From: Pantoea sp. Mb-10
GTDB taxonomy: Bacteria; Pseudomonadota; Gammaproteobacteria; Enterobacterales; Enterobacteriaceae
DNA: 64,000 nt
Direction: 5' to 3'
Assembly: GCF_021272205.1 (NCBI RefSeq)
Contig: NZ_JAJSDX010000009.1
Span: 1 to 64,000 of the forward strand
Positions 35,900-45,006 of the stretch are shown in pieces (position 1 is the first letter of the stretch; every line of letters starts with the position of its first letter). The notes below the pieces were generated by a model that saw only the letters and a list, made by a program, of their open reading frames with translations, did no database searches and was not told the origin of the DNA. Both the position numbers and the translations under genes were made by a program.

Positions 35900-36919
35900 T
35901 TACTGCGCTTCCATAAACGCTGGCAAGGCGGGCACGGGCAGCACGGAGATCACTTTAAGCCTCTGCAGCGTGCGGAGCTGGGCGCGTTCGAGGTGATCGC
36001 GCAGGCAGGCCGCCGCCAGGGACGCGTTGCCTTTCAGCAGCATCTCGTACACCAGCGCGTGCTCCTCTAACAGGGCGTTTTCAACCGGAATGGCCAGCAA
36101 GTCGTAAAAAATACGCGTCACAATAAACGGCGACTGATTCTGCCGGAGAATTTGCATCATCAGTTTGTTTCCGGCGGGCTCAAGGCAGCGCACGTGCAAA
36201 TTCTCTTCCAGCTGCTCCAGCTGCGCCGCACTGAGATGTAGGCCTTTCGACTTATGCACATTGTCCAGCGCGGCGGTGAGCCATGTTGCATCAAGCTGCG
36301 GGGCCGCTTTACACAGTGCGGTGGGTTCAAGGCTGGCGCGAATTTCGAAGTGGTCGGCGATTTCACGCGCCGTAAGCGGACCGGTAAGCCACTGCGAATA
36401 AGGCTCTTTAGTCACCAACCCCTTGTCGCGCAGGCGCATCAGGCTCTCCCGGATCACCGCGCGGCTAATGTGGTAATGCTGTGCCGCCTTGTGTTCATCC
36501 ACCTGGTAGCGGCCAAAAACCATGGCGGTGGAGAGCACCTCTTGCAGATTCTCCAGCACTTTTTCCCCGCTGCTGCGGGTATCAACCGGCTCCTGCCGAT
36601 CGTGAAGTCCAAACAGCTCGCGCGTCAGCGCGATACGCAGCGGCTCCACATCCTCCGCCTCCTGCGCCACGATAAAACCGCGACCTTCAAAGCGGGCGAT
36701 AAGCCCCTCTTCGTGCAACAGGCTTAAGGCGCGACGCACAGGGACACGGCTGGTACCAAACAGCTGCGCCAGCGGTCCTTCCAGCAGCACCAGACCTTGC
36801 GGAATTGTCTGCTGGAGCAAAACGTTGCGTAAAAATTGACGAATAGCTTCATAGCGCGCAGTGCCGCTTTCATCCGTTGACGCGGGGGCATTTGGCGTTC
36901 GCATGGTCATGGGTAGCAT
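35900..36919 (-). CDS. GntR-family regulator with two winged-helix domains and FCD domain
   Basis: A 339-residue regulator. The first GntR-type winged helix (RYEAIRQFLRNVLLQQTIPQGLVLLEGPLAQLFGTSRVPVRRALSLLHEEGLIARFEGRGFIV) is followed by a second, more diverged one (KVLENLQEVLSTAMVFGRYQVDEHKAAQHYHISRAVIRESLMRLRDKGLVTKE), then an FCD-like helical effector domain. Ordinary FadR-type regulators of about 230-250 residues have one DNA-binding domain. The start at 36919 follows CGAGG; 36910 and 36946 are alternatives. Divergent from the amidase operon, which it presumably controls. Confidence 0.82.
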   Translation of the reverse strand: MLPMTMRTPNAPASTDESGTARYEAIRQFLRNVLLQQTIPQGLVLLEGPLAQLFGTSRVPVRRALSLLHEEGLIARFEGRGFIVAQEAEDVEPLRIALTRELFGLHDRQEPVDTRSSGEKVLENLQEVLSTAMVFGRYQVDEHKAAQHYHISRAVIRESLMRLRDKGLVTKEPYSQWLTGPLTAREIADHFEIRASLEPTALCKAAPQLDATWLTAALDNVHKSKGLHLSAAQLEQLEENLHVRCLEPAGNKLMMQILRQNQSPFIVTRIFYDLLAIPVENALLEEHALVYEMLLKGNASLAAACLRDHLERAQLRTLQRLKVISVLPVPALPAFMEAQ

Positions 36920-37229
36920 CCTGTTTTCCTCGCGTAACAGTAACATATTTCAGTGCTAAAAGTCCGATGCTCTGCTCGGCACCCTGTTGGTGCACGGCCT
37001 GCACAATAACGGATCATAAATAATAAAATACATTTAAAAAACATCACTGCTCGATACCCTTGCCGTTAGTGCAACCGTGACAACACCCAATCAAATCACT
37101 GATAAATAATCAATAAATTAAAATATATTCGTTAAGATCACATTTTAATGACTTTTTTATGAAGGATCTGGCATCCCGCTTGCTACCTTTAAATGGATTT
37201 TATAATCAAATATCCATTTAAGGGAAACC
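36920..37229. other. Divergent promoter region of the GntR gene and amidase operon
   Basis: About 310 bases, strongly AT-rich compared with the GC-rich genes on both sides. It holds the inverted repeat at 37189-37221 directly before the amidase ribosome site. No gene seen. Confidence 0.6.
37189..37221. promoter_or_regulatory. Inverted repeat upstream of the amidase operon
   Basis: Perfect 10-base arms TTAAATGGAT (37189-37198) and ATCCATTTAA (37212-37221) with a 13-base AT-rich spacer, ending at the amidase ribosome site. It could be the operator of the divergent GntR regulator or an RNA hairpin affecting translation. Confidence 0.5.
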
Positions 37230-38621
37230 ATGCGCGCTGAAATCATTCGTCAGCAGTTCCAGCACGGCCAGCTTGACGCCTGCGCACTCGCCGCTCTGTT
37301 CGCGCGGGGTGAGATCACCCCGCTTGCATTCACCGAAGCGTGCCTCGCGGCAGCGCAGCGGGCATCGGCCATTTTTATTACGCTGACGCCTGAGCGGGCA
37401 CGCGAAGAGGCGGCGGCGGCAACCCTGCGCTGGCAGTGCGGCGCCCCCTTAAGCGTGTTTGATGGCGTTCCGGTGGCGTGGAAGGATCTGTTCGATGTCG
37501 CGCACACCCGCACCACCGCCGGGTCGGCGCTCCGCCAGCATGCGCCGTTCGCTGGCGTCGACGCACCGCTGGTGGCTCGCGCCGCCCGGGCGGGCATGGT
37601 GACGCTGGGTAAAACCAATCTGAGCGAATTCGCCTTTTCAGGTCTGGGGCTGAACCCGACGTTTGGCACACCGTGGCTACGCACGCCAGCAGGCAGTGAA
37701 CGCGCCCCGGGCGGCTCGTCGAGCGGCGCCGCGCGCGCCATTGCAGAGGGGTTGGTCTGTATCGCGCTCGGCACCGACACGGGCGGCTCGGTGCGCATCC
37801 CCGCCGCCTTTAGCGGCGTCGTCGGCTACCGCGCCAGCCGCGGGCGCTACGAGGATGGCGGCGTGTTTCCCTTGGCCGCCTCGCTGGATACGCTGGGCCC
37901 GCTCTGCCGCAGCGTGCGCGACGCGCAGACGCTGGACGCGATATTGTGCGGCTCTGCAGAGCCGCCATTGGGGGCCCCCCATTTTGTGGCCGATACCGCC
38001 CTACTGGATCAGTGCGATGCGCCCGTGCGGGAAAACGGATATCGCGCTCTGGCGCAGCTGGAAGCCGCAGGCTTTCGCATCGCCTACCGTGCCGTGAAGG
38101 CGATGCACAACGCGCTGGCGTGGATTGCGGATAATGGCTGGCCCGGCGCGGTTGAAGCGTTTCAACTGCACGCTGACGCGCTCGCCTCACCGCAGGCGGA
38201 AAAAATGGATCCCTTCGTTCGTCAGCGCTTGATCGATTCCGGGCGCCTCAGCCCCACCGTACTGTCGACATTTTTACAGCATCGTATGCAGTGGCAGCGC
38301 GCCCTCGCGAACGAGTTAGCCGGAGCCGTGCTCATTACGCCGACGGTTGCCCACACGGCCCCCCTGCTGTCACCGCTGCATGACGCGGAGACATTCGCCC
38401 AAACCAACCGCGCCACGCTGCGTTTAACCATGCCGGGCAGCCTGCTGGACATGCCTGGCGTCGCCCTGCCGAGCGGCGGCGCAGATACCGGTCTGTTCAC
38501 CAGCCTGCTGTTCTCGTTGCCGTCCGGGGAAGATGCCCGTCTGCTGGCGGCGGCCAATGCGGCGGCGGCGGTACTGATGCCGGGCAATCCTGCCCAATGT
38601 GACTCTGTTACCCAACCCTGA
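37230..38621 (+). CDS. Amidase signature family hydrolase
   Basis: A 463-residue amidase with the Ser-cisSer-Lys triad of the family: Lys in VPVAWKDLFDV, the glycine/serine-rich APGGSSSGAARA (cis-Ser) and GTDTGGSVRIPA (nucleophile Ser). Such enzymes hydrolyse amides to carboxylate and ammonia. As the first gene of an eight-gene operon with a deacetylase-fold hydrolase, it might cleave a half-amide produced by ring opening, which is inference. The start follows AAGGG. Confidence 0.85.
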   Translation: MRAEIIRQQFQHGQLDACALAALFARGEITPLAFTEACLAAAQRASAIFITLTPERAREEAAAATLRWQCGAPLSVFDGVPVAWKDLFDVAHTRTTAGSALRQHAPFAGVDAPLVARAARAGMVTLGKTNLSEFAFSGLGLNPTFGTPWLRTPAGSERAPGGSSSGAARAIAEGLVCIALGTDTGGSVRIPAAFSGVVGYRASRGRYEDGGVFPLAASLDTLGPLCRSVRDAQTLDAILCGSAEPPLGAPHFVADTALLDQCDAPVRENGYRALAQLEAAGFRIAYRAVKAMHNALAWIADNGWPGAVEAFQLHADALASPQAEKMDPFVRQRLIDSGRLSPTVLSTFLQHRMQWQRALANELAGAVLITPTVAHTAPLLSPLHDAETFAQTNRATLRLTMPGSLLDMPGVALPSGGADTGLFTSLLFSLPSGEDARLLAAANAAAAVLMPGNPAQCDSVTQP

Positions 38622-38633
38622 AGGACATGAAAT

Positions 38634-39515
38634 ATGGCTAAAGACATTCTTTGCGCATTTGGCGTAGACGTAGATGCCGTTGCCGGCTGGTTAGGCTCCT
38701 ACGGTGGCGAAGACTCACCGGATGACATTTCCCGCGGCCTTTTTGCGGGTGAAGTCGGCGCACCGCGCCTGCTGAAAATGTTCGCGGAACAGCAATTACG
38801 CACCACCTGGTTTATTCCCGGCCACTCCATTGAGACGTTCCCGGCGCAAATGAAAGCCGTCGTTGACGCGGGGCACGAGATTGGCATTCACGGCTACAGC
38901 CATGAAAACCCGATTGCCATGACGCCCGTGCAGGAGGAAGCGGTGCTGGATCGCAGCATTGAGCTGGTGACGCAGCTGGCAGGTAAACGCCCCACTGGCT
39001 ATGTTGCGCCCTGGTGGGAATTTAGCAACGTCACCAACGAGTTACTGCTGAAAAAAGGCATCAAGTATGACCACAGCCTGATGCACAACGACTTTCACCC
39101 CTACTACGTCCGCGTGGGCGATAGCTGGACCAAAATCGATTACAGCCAGCACCCCGATGCGTGGATGAAACCGCTGCAGCGCGGCGCGGAGACCGATTTA
39201 GTCGAGATCCCCGCAAACTGGTATCTCGACGATCTGCCGCCGATGATGTTCATCAAGAAATCGCCCAACAGCCACGGTTTCGTCAATCCCCGCCATCTGG
39301 AAGAGATATGGCGCGATCAGTTCGACTGGGTGTACCGCGAAAACGACTACGCGGTGTTCACCATGACCATTCACCCCGACGTCTCTGGACGCCCCCAGGT
39401 GCTGCTGATGCTGGAGCGTCTGATCCAGTACATTCGCAGTCACGAAGGGGTGCGCTTCGTCACCTTCGACGAAATTGCGGATGACTACAAAGCGCGCCAT
39501 CCGCGCTCGGCATAA
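38634..39515 (+). CDS. Polysaccharide-deacetylase-fold hydrolase (PuuE/cyclic-imide hydrolase-like)
   Basis: A 293-residue NodB-fold hydrolase: [17 protein letters not shown] at the N-terminus, [28 protein letters not shown] with the metal-type histidines, [10 protein letters not shown] and [14 protein letters not shown]. There is no signal peptide, so it acts in the cytoplasm. Cytoplasmic members include the allantoinase PuuE and cyclic imide hydrolases, which open C-N rings. Neighbouring an amidase, ring opening of a cyclic amide or imide followed by deamidation is a reasonable but unproven reading. 12 bases after the amidase. Confidence 0.8.
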   Translation: MAKDILCAFGVDVDAVAGWLGSYGGEDSPDDISRGLFAGEVGAPRLLKMFAEQQLRTTWFIPGHSIETFPAQMKAVVDAGHEIGIHGYSHENPIAMTPVQEEAVLDRSIELVTQLAGKRPTGYVAPWWEFSNVTNELLLKKGIKYDHSLMHNDFHPYYVRVGDSWTKIDYSQHPDAWMKPLQRGAETDLVEIPANWYLDDLPPMMFIKKSPNSHGFVNPRHLEEIWRDQFDWVYRENDYAVFTMTIHPDVSGRPQVLLMLERLIQYIRSHEGVRFVTFDEIADDYKARHPRSA

Positions 39516-39547
39516 CGCCCCTTAACCCCCGACAGAGTGATAGCGCT

Positions 39548-40921
39548 ATGAGCATCTTCAAGAAAACGTCTGTAAACGGCTGGCAGCCGCAGCAGTTGAC
39601 CATCAAGGATGTGAAATTTGCCACCTGGATCGCTTTTTTTGCCTGGGTCTTTGCTGTGTACGATTTCATTCTTTTCGGCACGCTGCTGCCGGAAATCGGC
39701 GGCCATTTTGGCTGGAGTGAAGTGGAGCAGGCGGAGATTGCCACGTGGGTTGCCGTGGGCGGCGCGGTGATCGCCCTGGCCATCGGTCCGCTGGTGGATC
39801 GCCTCGGTCGGCGTATGGGGATCGTCATCACGGTCGGGGGCGCAGCACTCTGTTCCCTGCTGACCGCCATTGGCGGCGCGGGCGGTAAAGGCGCCTTGAC
39901 CGCCATTCGCTCGGTGGCGGGACTTGGCTATGCCGAACAAACGGTCAACGCCACCTATTTATCTGAGCTGTACACGGCGCTGGACGATCCCAAACTCAAC
40001 AAGCGCAAAGGCTTTGTCTACAGCCTGGTGCAGGGCGGCTGGCCGGTGGGTGCCTTGGTGGCCTCTGCCCTGACCGCCGTGCTAATGCCGCTGATTGGCT
40101 GGCAGGGCAGTTTTATTTTTGCCGCGCTGCCCTCGCTGATCATCGCCGTGCTGGCGTTGAAATTAAAAGAGACGCCGCAGTTTCAGGTGCAAAAGAAGAT
40201 CCAGCAGCTGCGTGAACAGGGCAATACACAGGATGCGCGTCAGGTCGCGGCAGACTATCAGGTCGCCTACGAAGAGCAGGCGCGCAGCGGTCTGGCCGCT
40301 GCGTTTCGCGGCCCTGCGCTGCGCGCGACCTTGGTGCTGGGCGGTGCGTTCCTGATTAACTGGTTTGCCATTCAGATATTTAGCGTTCTCGGGACCACGG
40401 TCATCACCAAAACCCACGCGGTCTCCTTTGATAACTCGTTGCTGATTCTGATCCTGTCGAACCTGGTCGGCTATGGCGGTTATCTGGCGCACGGCTGGCT
40501 GGGCGATCGCATCGGCCGCCGCAATACCATTGCGTTCGGTTGGATGCTGGGCGGCGTGGCCTTTGCCGGCATGCTCTATTGCCCGGATAACTTCACCACC
40601 ATCGTTGCCCTGTACAGCGTTGGCCTGTTCTTCCTGATCGGCCCCTATGCGGCGGCGCTGTTTTTTATCAGTGAAAGCTTCCCGACATCCATCCGTGCCA
40701 CAGCAGGCGCGCTGATTGCGGCGATGGGGCCGGTGGGCGCCGTGGTGGCCAGTCTCGGTACCACCAGCGTCCTGAGTCACGGCGGACACTGGCAGGATGC
40801 AGCCCTGTGGTTTGGCGCGGTGCCCTGCTTTATCTCCGGCATCATCATGCTGTTCGCCCGCGCGGGTGCACACCCCAGCGTGGACGTGAATCCGCCCGTG
40901 AAAACACAGCCACAGGCCTAA
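39548..40921 (+). CDS. MFS transporter of the amidase operon
   Basis: A 457-residue major facilitator with 12 predicted helices. It shows LVDRLGRRMGIVITVGG (loop 2-3 motif), RSVAGLGYAEQTVNATYLSELY, a long cytoplasmic central loop (about 190-240), and GDRIGRRNTIAFGWMLGG in the second half. Resembles metabolite/H+ symporters. Presumably imports the substrate of the operon. Confidence 0.83.
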   Translation: MSIFKKTSVNGWQPQQLTIKDVKFATWIAFFAWVFAVYDFILFGTLLPEIGGHFGWSEVEQAEIATWVAVGGAVIALAIGPLVDRLGRRMGIVITVGGAALCSLLTAIGGAGGKGALTAIRSVAGLGYAEQTVNATYLSELYTALDDPKLNKRKGFVYSLVQGGWPVGALVASALTAVLMPLIGWQGSFIFAALPSLIIAVLALKLKETPQFQVQKKIQQLREQGNTQDARQVAADYQVAYEEQARSGLAAAFRGPALRATLVLGGAFLINWFAIQIFSVLGTTVITKTHAVSFDNSLLILILSNLVGYGGYLAHGWLGDRIGRRNTIAFGWMLGGVAFAGMLYCPDNFTTIVALYSVGLFFLIGPYAAALFFISESFPTSIRATAGALIAAMGPVGAVVASLGTTSVLSHGGHWQDAALWFGAVPCFISGIIMLFARAGAHPSVDVNPPVKTQPQA

Positions 40922-40930
40922 GGAGTTTTT

Positions 40931-41704
40931 ATGCCATCTGTATCGACGCACCCGGTTGCCGCCATCAGCGGCGCCGCCAGCGGCATTGGACTGGCGCTGG
41001 CGACGCTTTATGCCCAGCGCGGTGTTCGCGTGATCGCCGGCTATTACCCAGCCGACCCGCACGATCCGGCCAAAGCGGCCGCGCACATTGAGGCCGCAGG
41101 CGGAGAAGCGCACTGGTTGCCGCTGGATGTCGCCTCTACGCCATCCGTGGACGCGTTCATCGCTGCGGGACTCGCCCACTTCGGCCGCCTCGATTACGCC
41201 GTCGCTAACGCCGGTATTCTGCGGCGCGCGGCCATAGAAGAGATGAGTGATACGCGCTGGGAAGCGATGTTAAACGTCGATCTCAGCGGCGTGATGCGCC
41301 TGTTTCGCGCGGCCGCACCGCATCTTGGCGCGGGTGCGAGCCTGGTCGCCGTCTCATCCATCGCGGGCGGCGTCTATGGCTGGCAGGACCATGCGCACTA
41401 CGCTGCAGCAAAAGCCGCGGTGCCCGGCCTGTGCCGCTCTCTGGCGGTAGAGCTTGCCGCACGCGGCATCCGCTGCAATGCGGTGATCCCCGGGCTGATT
41501 GAGACGCCGCAGTCGCTCGACGCCGAAAATTCGCTTGGCCCGGCGGGATTAGCGCAGGCCGCTACCGGCATTCCGCTGGGGCGCGTTGGCCGCGCGGACG
41601 AAGTGGCCCGCGTCATCGCCTTTCTCACCAGTGAAGAGAGCAGTTATCTCACGGGACAGAGTGTGATTGTGGATGGCGGTCTGACCGTGCGCTGGCCGGA
41701 ATAG
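40931..41704 (+). CDS. Short-chain dehydrogenase/reductase A
   Basis: A 257-residue SDR with SGAASGIGLALA (cofactor), VANAGIL in place of the usual NNAG, catalytic Ser in VAVSSIAGG and YAAAK, and the C-terminal SSYLTGQSVIVDGGLTVRWPE. Oxidises or reduces a hydroxyl/carbonyl in the operon's pathway; substrate unknown. Nine bases after the MFS gene. Confidence 0.83.
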   Translation: MPSVSTHPVAAISGAASGIGLALATLYAQRGVRVIAGYYPADPHDPAKAAAHIEAAGGEAHWLPLDVASTPSVDAFIAAGLAHFGRLDYAVANAGILRRAAIEEMSDTRWEAMLNVDLSGVMRLFRAAAPHLGAGASLVAVSSIAGGVYGWQDHAHYAAAKAAVPGLCRSLAVELAARGIRCNAVIPGLIETPQSLDAENSLGPAGLAQAATGIPLGRVGRADEVARVIAFLTSEESSYLTGQSVIVDGGLTVRWPE

Positions 41705-41713
41705 GAGGAAGGC

Positions 41714-42460
41714 ATGCAACTGCAACATAAACGCTGTGTGATCACCGGCGCCGCCAGCGGTATCGGCGCCGCCATTGCGCACCGGTTTGCACAAGAAGGT
41801 GCACGGCTGGTACTCACCGATCGCGATGAAGCCAAACTGGCTAACACCGTCGCCCACTGTCAGCAGCAGGGCGCGGTATGCCTGGCCGTGGTCGCCGACG
41901 TCGGTGAGGTCACAGGTGCCACCGCCGCGGTGGACCGCTGTCTCGAGGCGTTCGGCGGCATTGATGTGCTGGTGAATAACGCCGGCATGCTCACGCAGGC
42001 GCGCTGTGAGGACATTACGCTTGCCATGTGGGACACCATCATGGCGGTTGATCTGCGCAGCGTGTTTCTCGCCACACAGCGCGCGCTGCCCGCCATGCTG
42101 GCCCAGCGCTGGGGGCGCGTGATCAATGTGGCCTCCCAGTTGGGCATTAAAGGCGGCGCAGAGCTGTGCCATTACGCCGCGGCGAAAGCGGGCGTCATCG
42201 GTTTCACCAAATCCCTGGCGCTGGAAGTCTCTGCCCATAACGTTCTGGTGAATGCGATCGCGCCCGGACCCATTGAAACGCCGCTTATCGACGGTCTTAA
42301 TCCGGCATGGAAGGCGGCGAAAGCCGCTGAACTGCCGCTGGGCCGCTTTGGCCGCGCGGAAGAGGTTGCACCCGTTGCCCTGCTGCTGGCAAGCGAACCG
42401 GGCGGCAATTTATTTGTGGGCCAGACGCTGGGCCCCAACTCAGGCGACGTGATGCCCTAA
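41714..42460 (+). CDS. Short-chain dehydrogenase/reductase B
   Basis: A 248-residue FabG-like SDR: TGAASGIGAAIAHRF, VNNAGML, the catalytic Ser followed by YAAAK, and NLFVGQTLGPNSGDVMP at the C-terminus. A tandem but not closely similar partner of SDR A; they may catalyse successive steps. Nine bases after SDR A, AGGAGG ribosome site. Confidence 0.83.
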   Translation: MQLQHKRCVITGAASGIGAAIAHRFAQEGARLVLTDRDEAKLANTVAHCQQQGAVCLAVVADVGEVTGATAAVDRCLEAFGGIDVLVNNAGMLTQARCEDITLAMWDTIMAVDLRSVFLATQRALPAMLAQRWGRVINVASQLGIKGGAELCHYAAAKAGVIGFTKSLALEVSAHNVLVNAIAPGPIETPLIDGLNPAWKAAKAAELPLGRFGRAEEVAPVALLLASEPGGNLFVGQTLGPNSGDVMP

Positions 42461-42470
42461 GGAGGCGCGT

Positions 42471-42767
42471 GTGTGCGGAATATGTGGACTCCTCGATGCC
42501 GGCCCGCAGTGGAGCGATCCGCTGGGGCAGGATGTGCCGCGTCGCCAGCTGCGCCTGCAGCAGCTGGCGCTGCTCAATCGCGTGTTGAAACCCTGGCGGC
42601 TCACCCTCAGCGAGTTTCACCAAAGCTGGCTGCTGTGCAGCCCCACCGGCCAGCAAACGCTGGTCAATTCGCTGGACGTGCTGTGGACAGAAGCGGAAAC
42701 CATGCTGCGCCGTCCGCTTGATCCCCTTGATGAACAGTGGCTGGCTGCGCTGGCGCAGGAAACCTAA
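42471..42767 (+). CDS. Small MCGICG protein preceding a CobW GTPase
   Basis: A 98-residue protein of unknown function that starts at a GTG after a strong GGAGG. Its N-terminus MCGICGLL resembles the Cys-2 start of class II glutamine amidotransferases (asparagine synthetase: MCGI-G), but the remaining about 200 residues of that domain are missing. Alternatively C2 and C5 form a CxxC metal site. The rest is helical (LRLQQLALLNRVLKPWRLTLSEFH). Its stop overlaps the CobW start by one base (TAATG), so the two are translationally coupled, consistent with a metallochaperone-client or assembly role. No function is established. Confidence 0.7.
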   Translation: MCGICGLLDAGPQWSDPLGQDVPRRQLRLQQLALLNRVLKPWRLTLSEFHQSWLLCSPTGQQTLVNSLDVLWTEAETMLRRPLDPLDEQWLAALAQET

Positions 42768-43789
42768 TGTCCTATGAAGAAAAACTGCCGCTGCACGTGC
42801 TGAGCGGGTTTCTCGGCAGCGGCAAAACCACGCTGCTCAAGCACTGGCTGACGCAGCAAAATCTGGACGATGTTGCGCTGCTGGTGAACGAATTTGGTGA
42901 AGTAGGTATCGATCACCATCTGCTCAACGAAGTGGCACCGGATACGGTGCTATTGCCCAGCGGCTGCGTTTGCTGTCAGATTCGTGGCGAGTTAAAAAGC
43001 GCGCTGCTTGATCTCTATGAACGGCGCGCGCGCGGTCAACTGCCGCCGTTCACGCAGGTGATCCTCGAAACCACTGGCCTTGCCGATCCTGCGCCGATTC
43101 TCTCGACCCTGCTGCACGACCGCCAGCTGCAGCACCACTTTATCCAAGGCACGCTGGTCACGCTGGTGGATGCCGAACACGCCCATTTTCAGGCGGAGAC
43201 GCAGCCGGAATGGCTGGCACAGGTTACAGCCGCCGATAAACTGCTGGTCAGCAAAGGCGATCGCGTGACGGCGGCGCAGACGCAGGCCCTGCGCCAGTGG
43301 CTGGCGCAGCTCAATCCGCTGGCGGAACTCAGCGAAACCACGCAGATGCGCGAGGCGCCACATCGGCTCTTCGCGCTGGCGATCGTACGCGGTTCACGCG
43401 CGCAGCGTTTTCGCTGGTTGGGTGCCTGTGCCCGCGACGATTTTGCCTTGCAGGCCAGTACACATCACACGCCCCATCCGATGACGCAAACCTGCGTGAT
43501 CACCCTGCAGACGTCGGTGAACTGGCCCGCTTTTGCCATCTGGCTTTCGCTGCTGTTACATTGCCACGGCAAAGCCGTGTTACGCATGAAAGGCATCCTG
43601 CGCGTGCGCGACAGCGCAGCGCCGATTGTCATCCACGGGGTGCAGCACACGCTGCACCCGCCGGTGCATCTTCAGGATTGGCCTGGCGAACTGGAAAGCT
43701 CTAAGCTGGTGTTTATTTTGCGTGGCCTGGAGGCTGACCGCCTGCTGCAGGCATTTCACCGCTTTATGCAGCCCCTTGAGGAGCCTTGA
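42767..43789 (+). CDS. CobW/COG0523-family GTPase metallochaperone
   Basis: A 340-residue G3E GTPase: P-loop GFLGSGKTTLLKHWL, metal-binding SGCVCCQIRGEL (CxCC), TTGLADPAPI and the SKGD guanine-recognition motif, then a C-terminal CobW_C domain (about 230-335). Family members insert zinc, cobalt or iron into client proteins. In this operon the client may be the deacetylase-fold hydrolase or the MCGICG protein. The start at 42767 is fixed by overlap with the preceding stop and homology (MSYEEKLPLHVLSGF). Confidence 0.87.
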   Translation: MSYEEKLPLHVLSGFLGSGKTTLLKHWLTQQNLDDVALLVNEFGEVGIDHHLLNEVAPDTVLLPSGCVCCQIRGELKSALLDLYERRARGQLPPFTQVILETTGLADPAPILSTLLHDRQLQHHFIQGTLVTLVDAEHAHFQAETQPEWLAQVTAADKLLVSKGDRVTAAQTQALRQWLAQLNPLAELSETTQMREAPHRLFALAIVRGSRAQRFRWLGACARDDFALQASTHHTPHPMTQTCVITLQTSVNWPAFAIWLSLLLHCHGKAVLRMKGILRVRDSAAPIVIHGVQHTLHPPVHLQDWPGELESSKLVFILRGLEADRLLQAFHRFMQPLEEP

Positions 43790-43792
43790 TCC

Positions 43793-44989
43793 ATGAATTC
43801 TGCCGCGAAGGTCAATAATCAACTCACGCTGCGCGTGCTGGGTACCTCCGTTACGCTGCTTGAGCTGTTGCGCGTGCGCGCCGAGCAGGACTTGGGCATT
43901 AAAATCGAGTACCTGCTGCACAGCGTTGAGGATGCGCAGCGGATCGCCGTGATGCATCCGGAACGTTATGATCTCTATGACCAGTGGTTTCATAACATCG
44001 ATTTTGTCTGGCCTGCGCGCGCGATCCAGCCGCTGGAGCTCAAACGGCTGCGCTACTGGGATGAAGTCAACGCACTGGCCAAGCGCGGCACCTTACGTCC
44101 TGACGGGGCGCTGGCCGACGGCAGCGTGCCGATTAAACGCCTTTACGTGCAGCGCGATCTCTCACTGTCGAGTCAGCCCAGCGATCGCATTAGCATGCTG
44201 CCGCTGACCCATAATGCCGACAGCTTCGCCTACCACGTGGATCGCTTGCCCACGATACTGCGCGACCAGCCTGAGAGTTGGGGCTGGCTGGTTGATGAGG
44301 CACTCAGCGGCCACGTCGCGCTGCAAGAGGATGCGGCGATGGGCGGCCTGGATGCCGCGCTGGCGATGCAGGGCGCTGGCCTGGCGCGATTCAATAACGT
44401 CGGCAACCTGACGCTGGAGGAGATCGATCTCCTGACCCAGGGGGTCGCGCGCCTGAATCGTCAGGGGCATTTCGCCGCCTTCTGGTCTTCCCAAGAGCAG
44501 GCGTGCGAATTAATCGATAATCGTCAGGTGGAACTGCAAAGCCTGTGGGCGCCGATCTATTTTCGCCACCATTTTCACCAGCGCGGCTACAAAATGGCGC
44601 ATCCGCGCGAGGGCTACCGCGCATGGTATGGTGGGCTGTCGCTCTCCCGCTGTGCTACCGGAAAAATCAAGGATGCCGCCTACGACTACCTCAACTGGTG
44701 GCAATCAGGCTGGCCAGGCGCGGTGATGGCGCGTCAGGGTTACTACATCTCAAATCCGGCGCGCAGCCGCCCTCACCTCTCTGCGGCAGAGTGGGATTTC
44801 TGGTACGACGGCCAGCCTGCTGCCGAGATGCTGTTTGACGCCTGGGATGCGCCGCTGATCCCGGCGGGAGAAACGCGCGATGGCGGAAGCTATACCCAGC
44901 GAATGAGCCATATTGCCGTGTGGAACGCGGTGATGGACGAGCACAACTATCTGACCCGACGCTGGCAGGACGCACTCGCGCGAAGATAA
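43793..44989 (+). CDS. PotD-like binding-protein homologue without signal peptide
   Basis: A 398-residue protein of the extracellular solute-binding family related to spermidine/putrescine binding proteins (LGTSVTLLELLRVRAEQDLGIKIEYLLHS at the N-terminus; LWAPIYFRHHFHQRGYKMAHPREGYRAWYGGLSLSR; AYDYLNWWQSGWPGAVMARQGYYISNP). No signal peptide or membrane segment is visible and no ABC permease is nearby. It may act as a cytoplasmic binding or regulatory protein, or be exported by an unusual route. Last gene of the operon, three bases after the CobW gene. Confidence 0.75.
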   Translation: MNSAAKVNNQLTLRVLGTSVTLLELLRVRAEQDLGIKIEYLLHSVEDAQRIAVMHPERYDLYDQWFHNIDFVWPARAIQPLELKRLRYWDEVNALAKRGTLRPDGALADGSVPIKRLYVQRDLSLSSQPSDRISMLPLTHNADSFAYHVDRLPTILRDQPESWGWLVDEALSGHVALQEDAAMGGLDAALAMQGAGLARFNNVGNLTLEEIDLLTQGVARLNRQGHFAAFWSSQEQACELIDNRQVELQSLWAPIYFRHHFHQRGYKMAHPREGYRAWYGGLSLSRCATGKIKDAAYDYLNWWQSGWPGAVMARQGYYISNPARSRPHLSAAEWDFWYDGQPAAEMLFDAWDAPLIPAGETRDGGSYTQRMSHIAVWNAVMDEHNYLTRRWQDALARR

Positions 44990-45006
44990 CCACCGCCGCG
45001 TTGCGG

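Noticed and set aside
42471..42767. Small MCGICG protein as a true glutamine amidotransferase
   Set aside because: Only the first residues match; the rest of the Ntn-hydrolase domain is missing.
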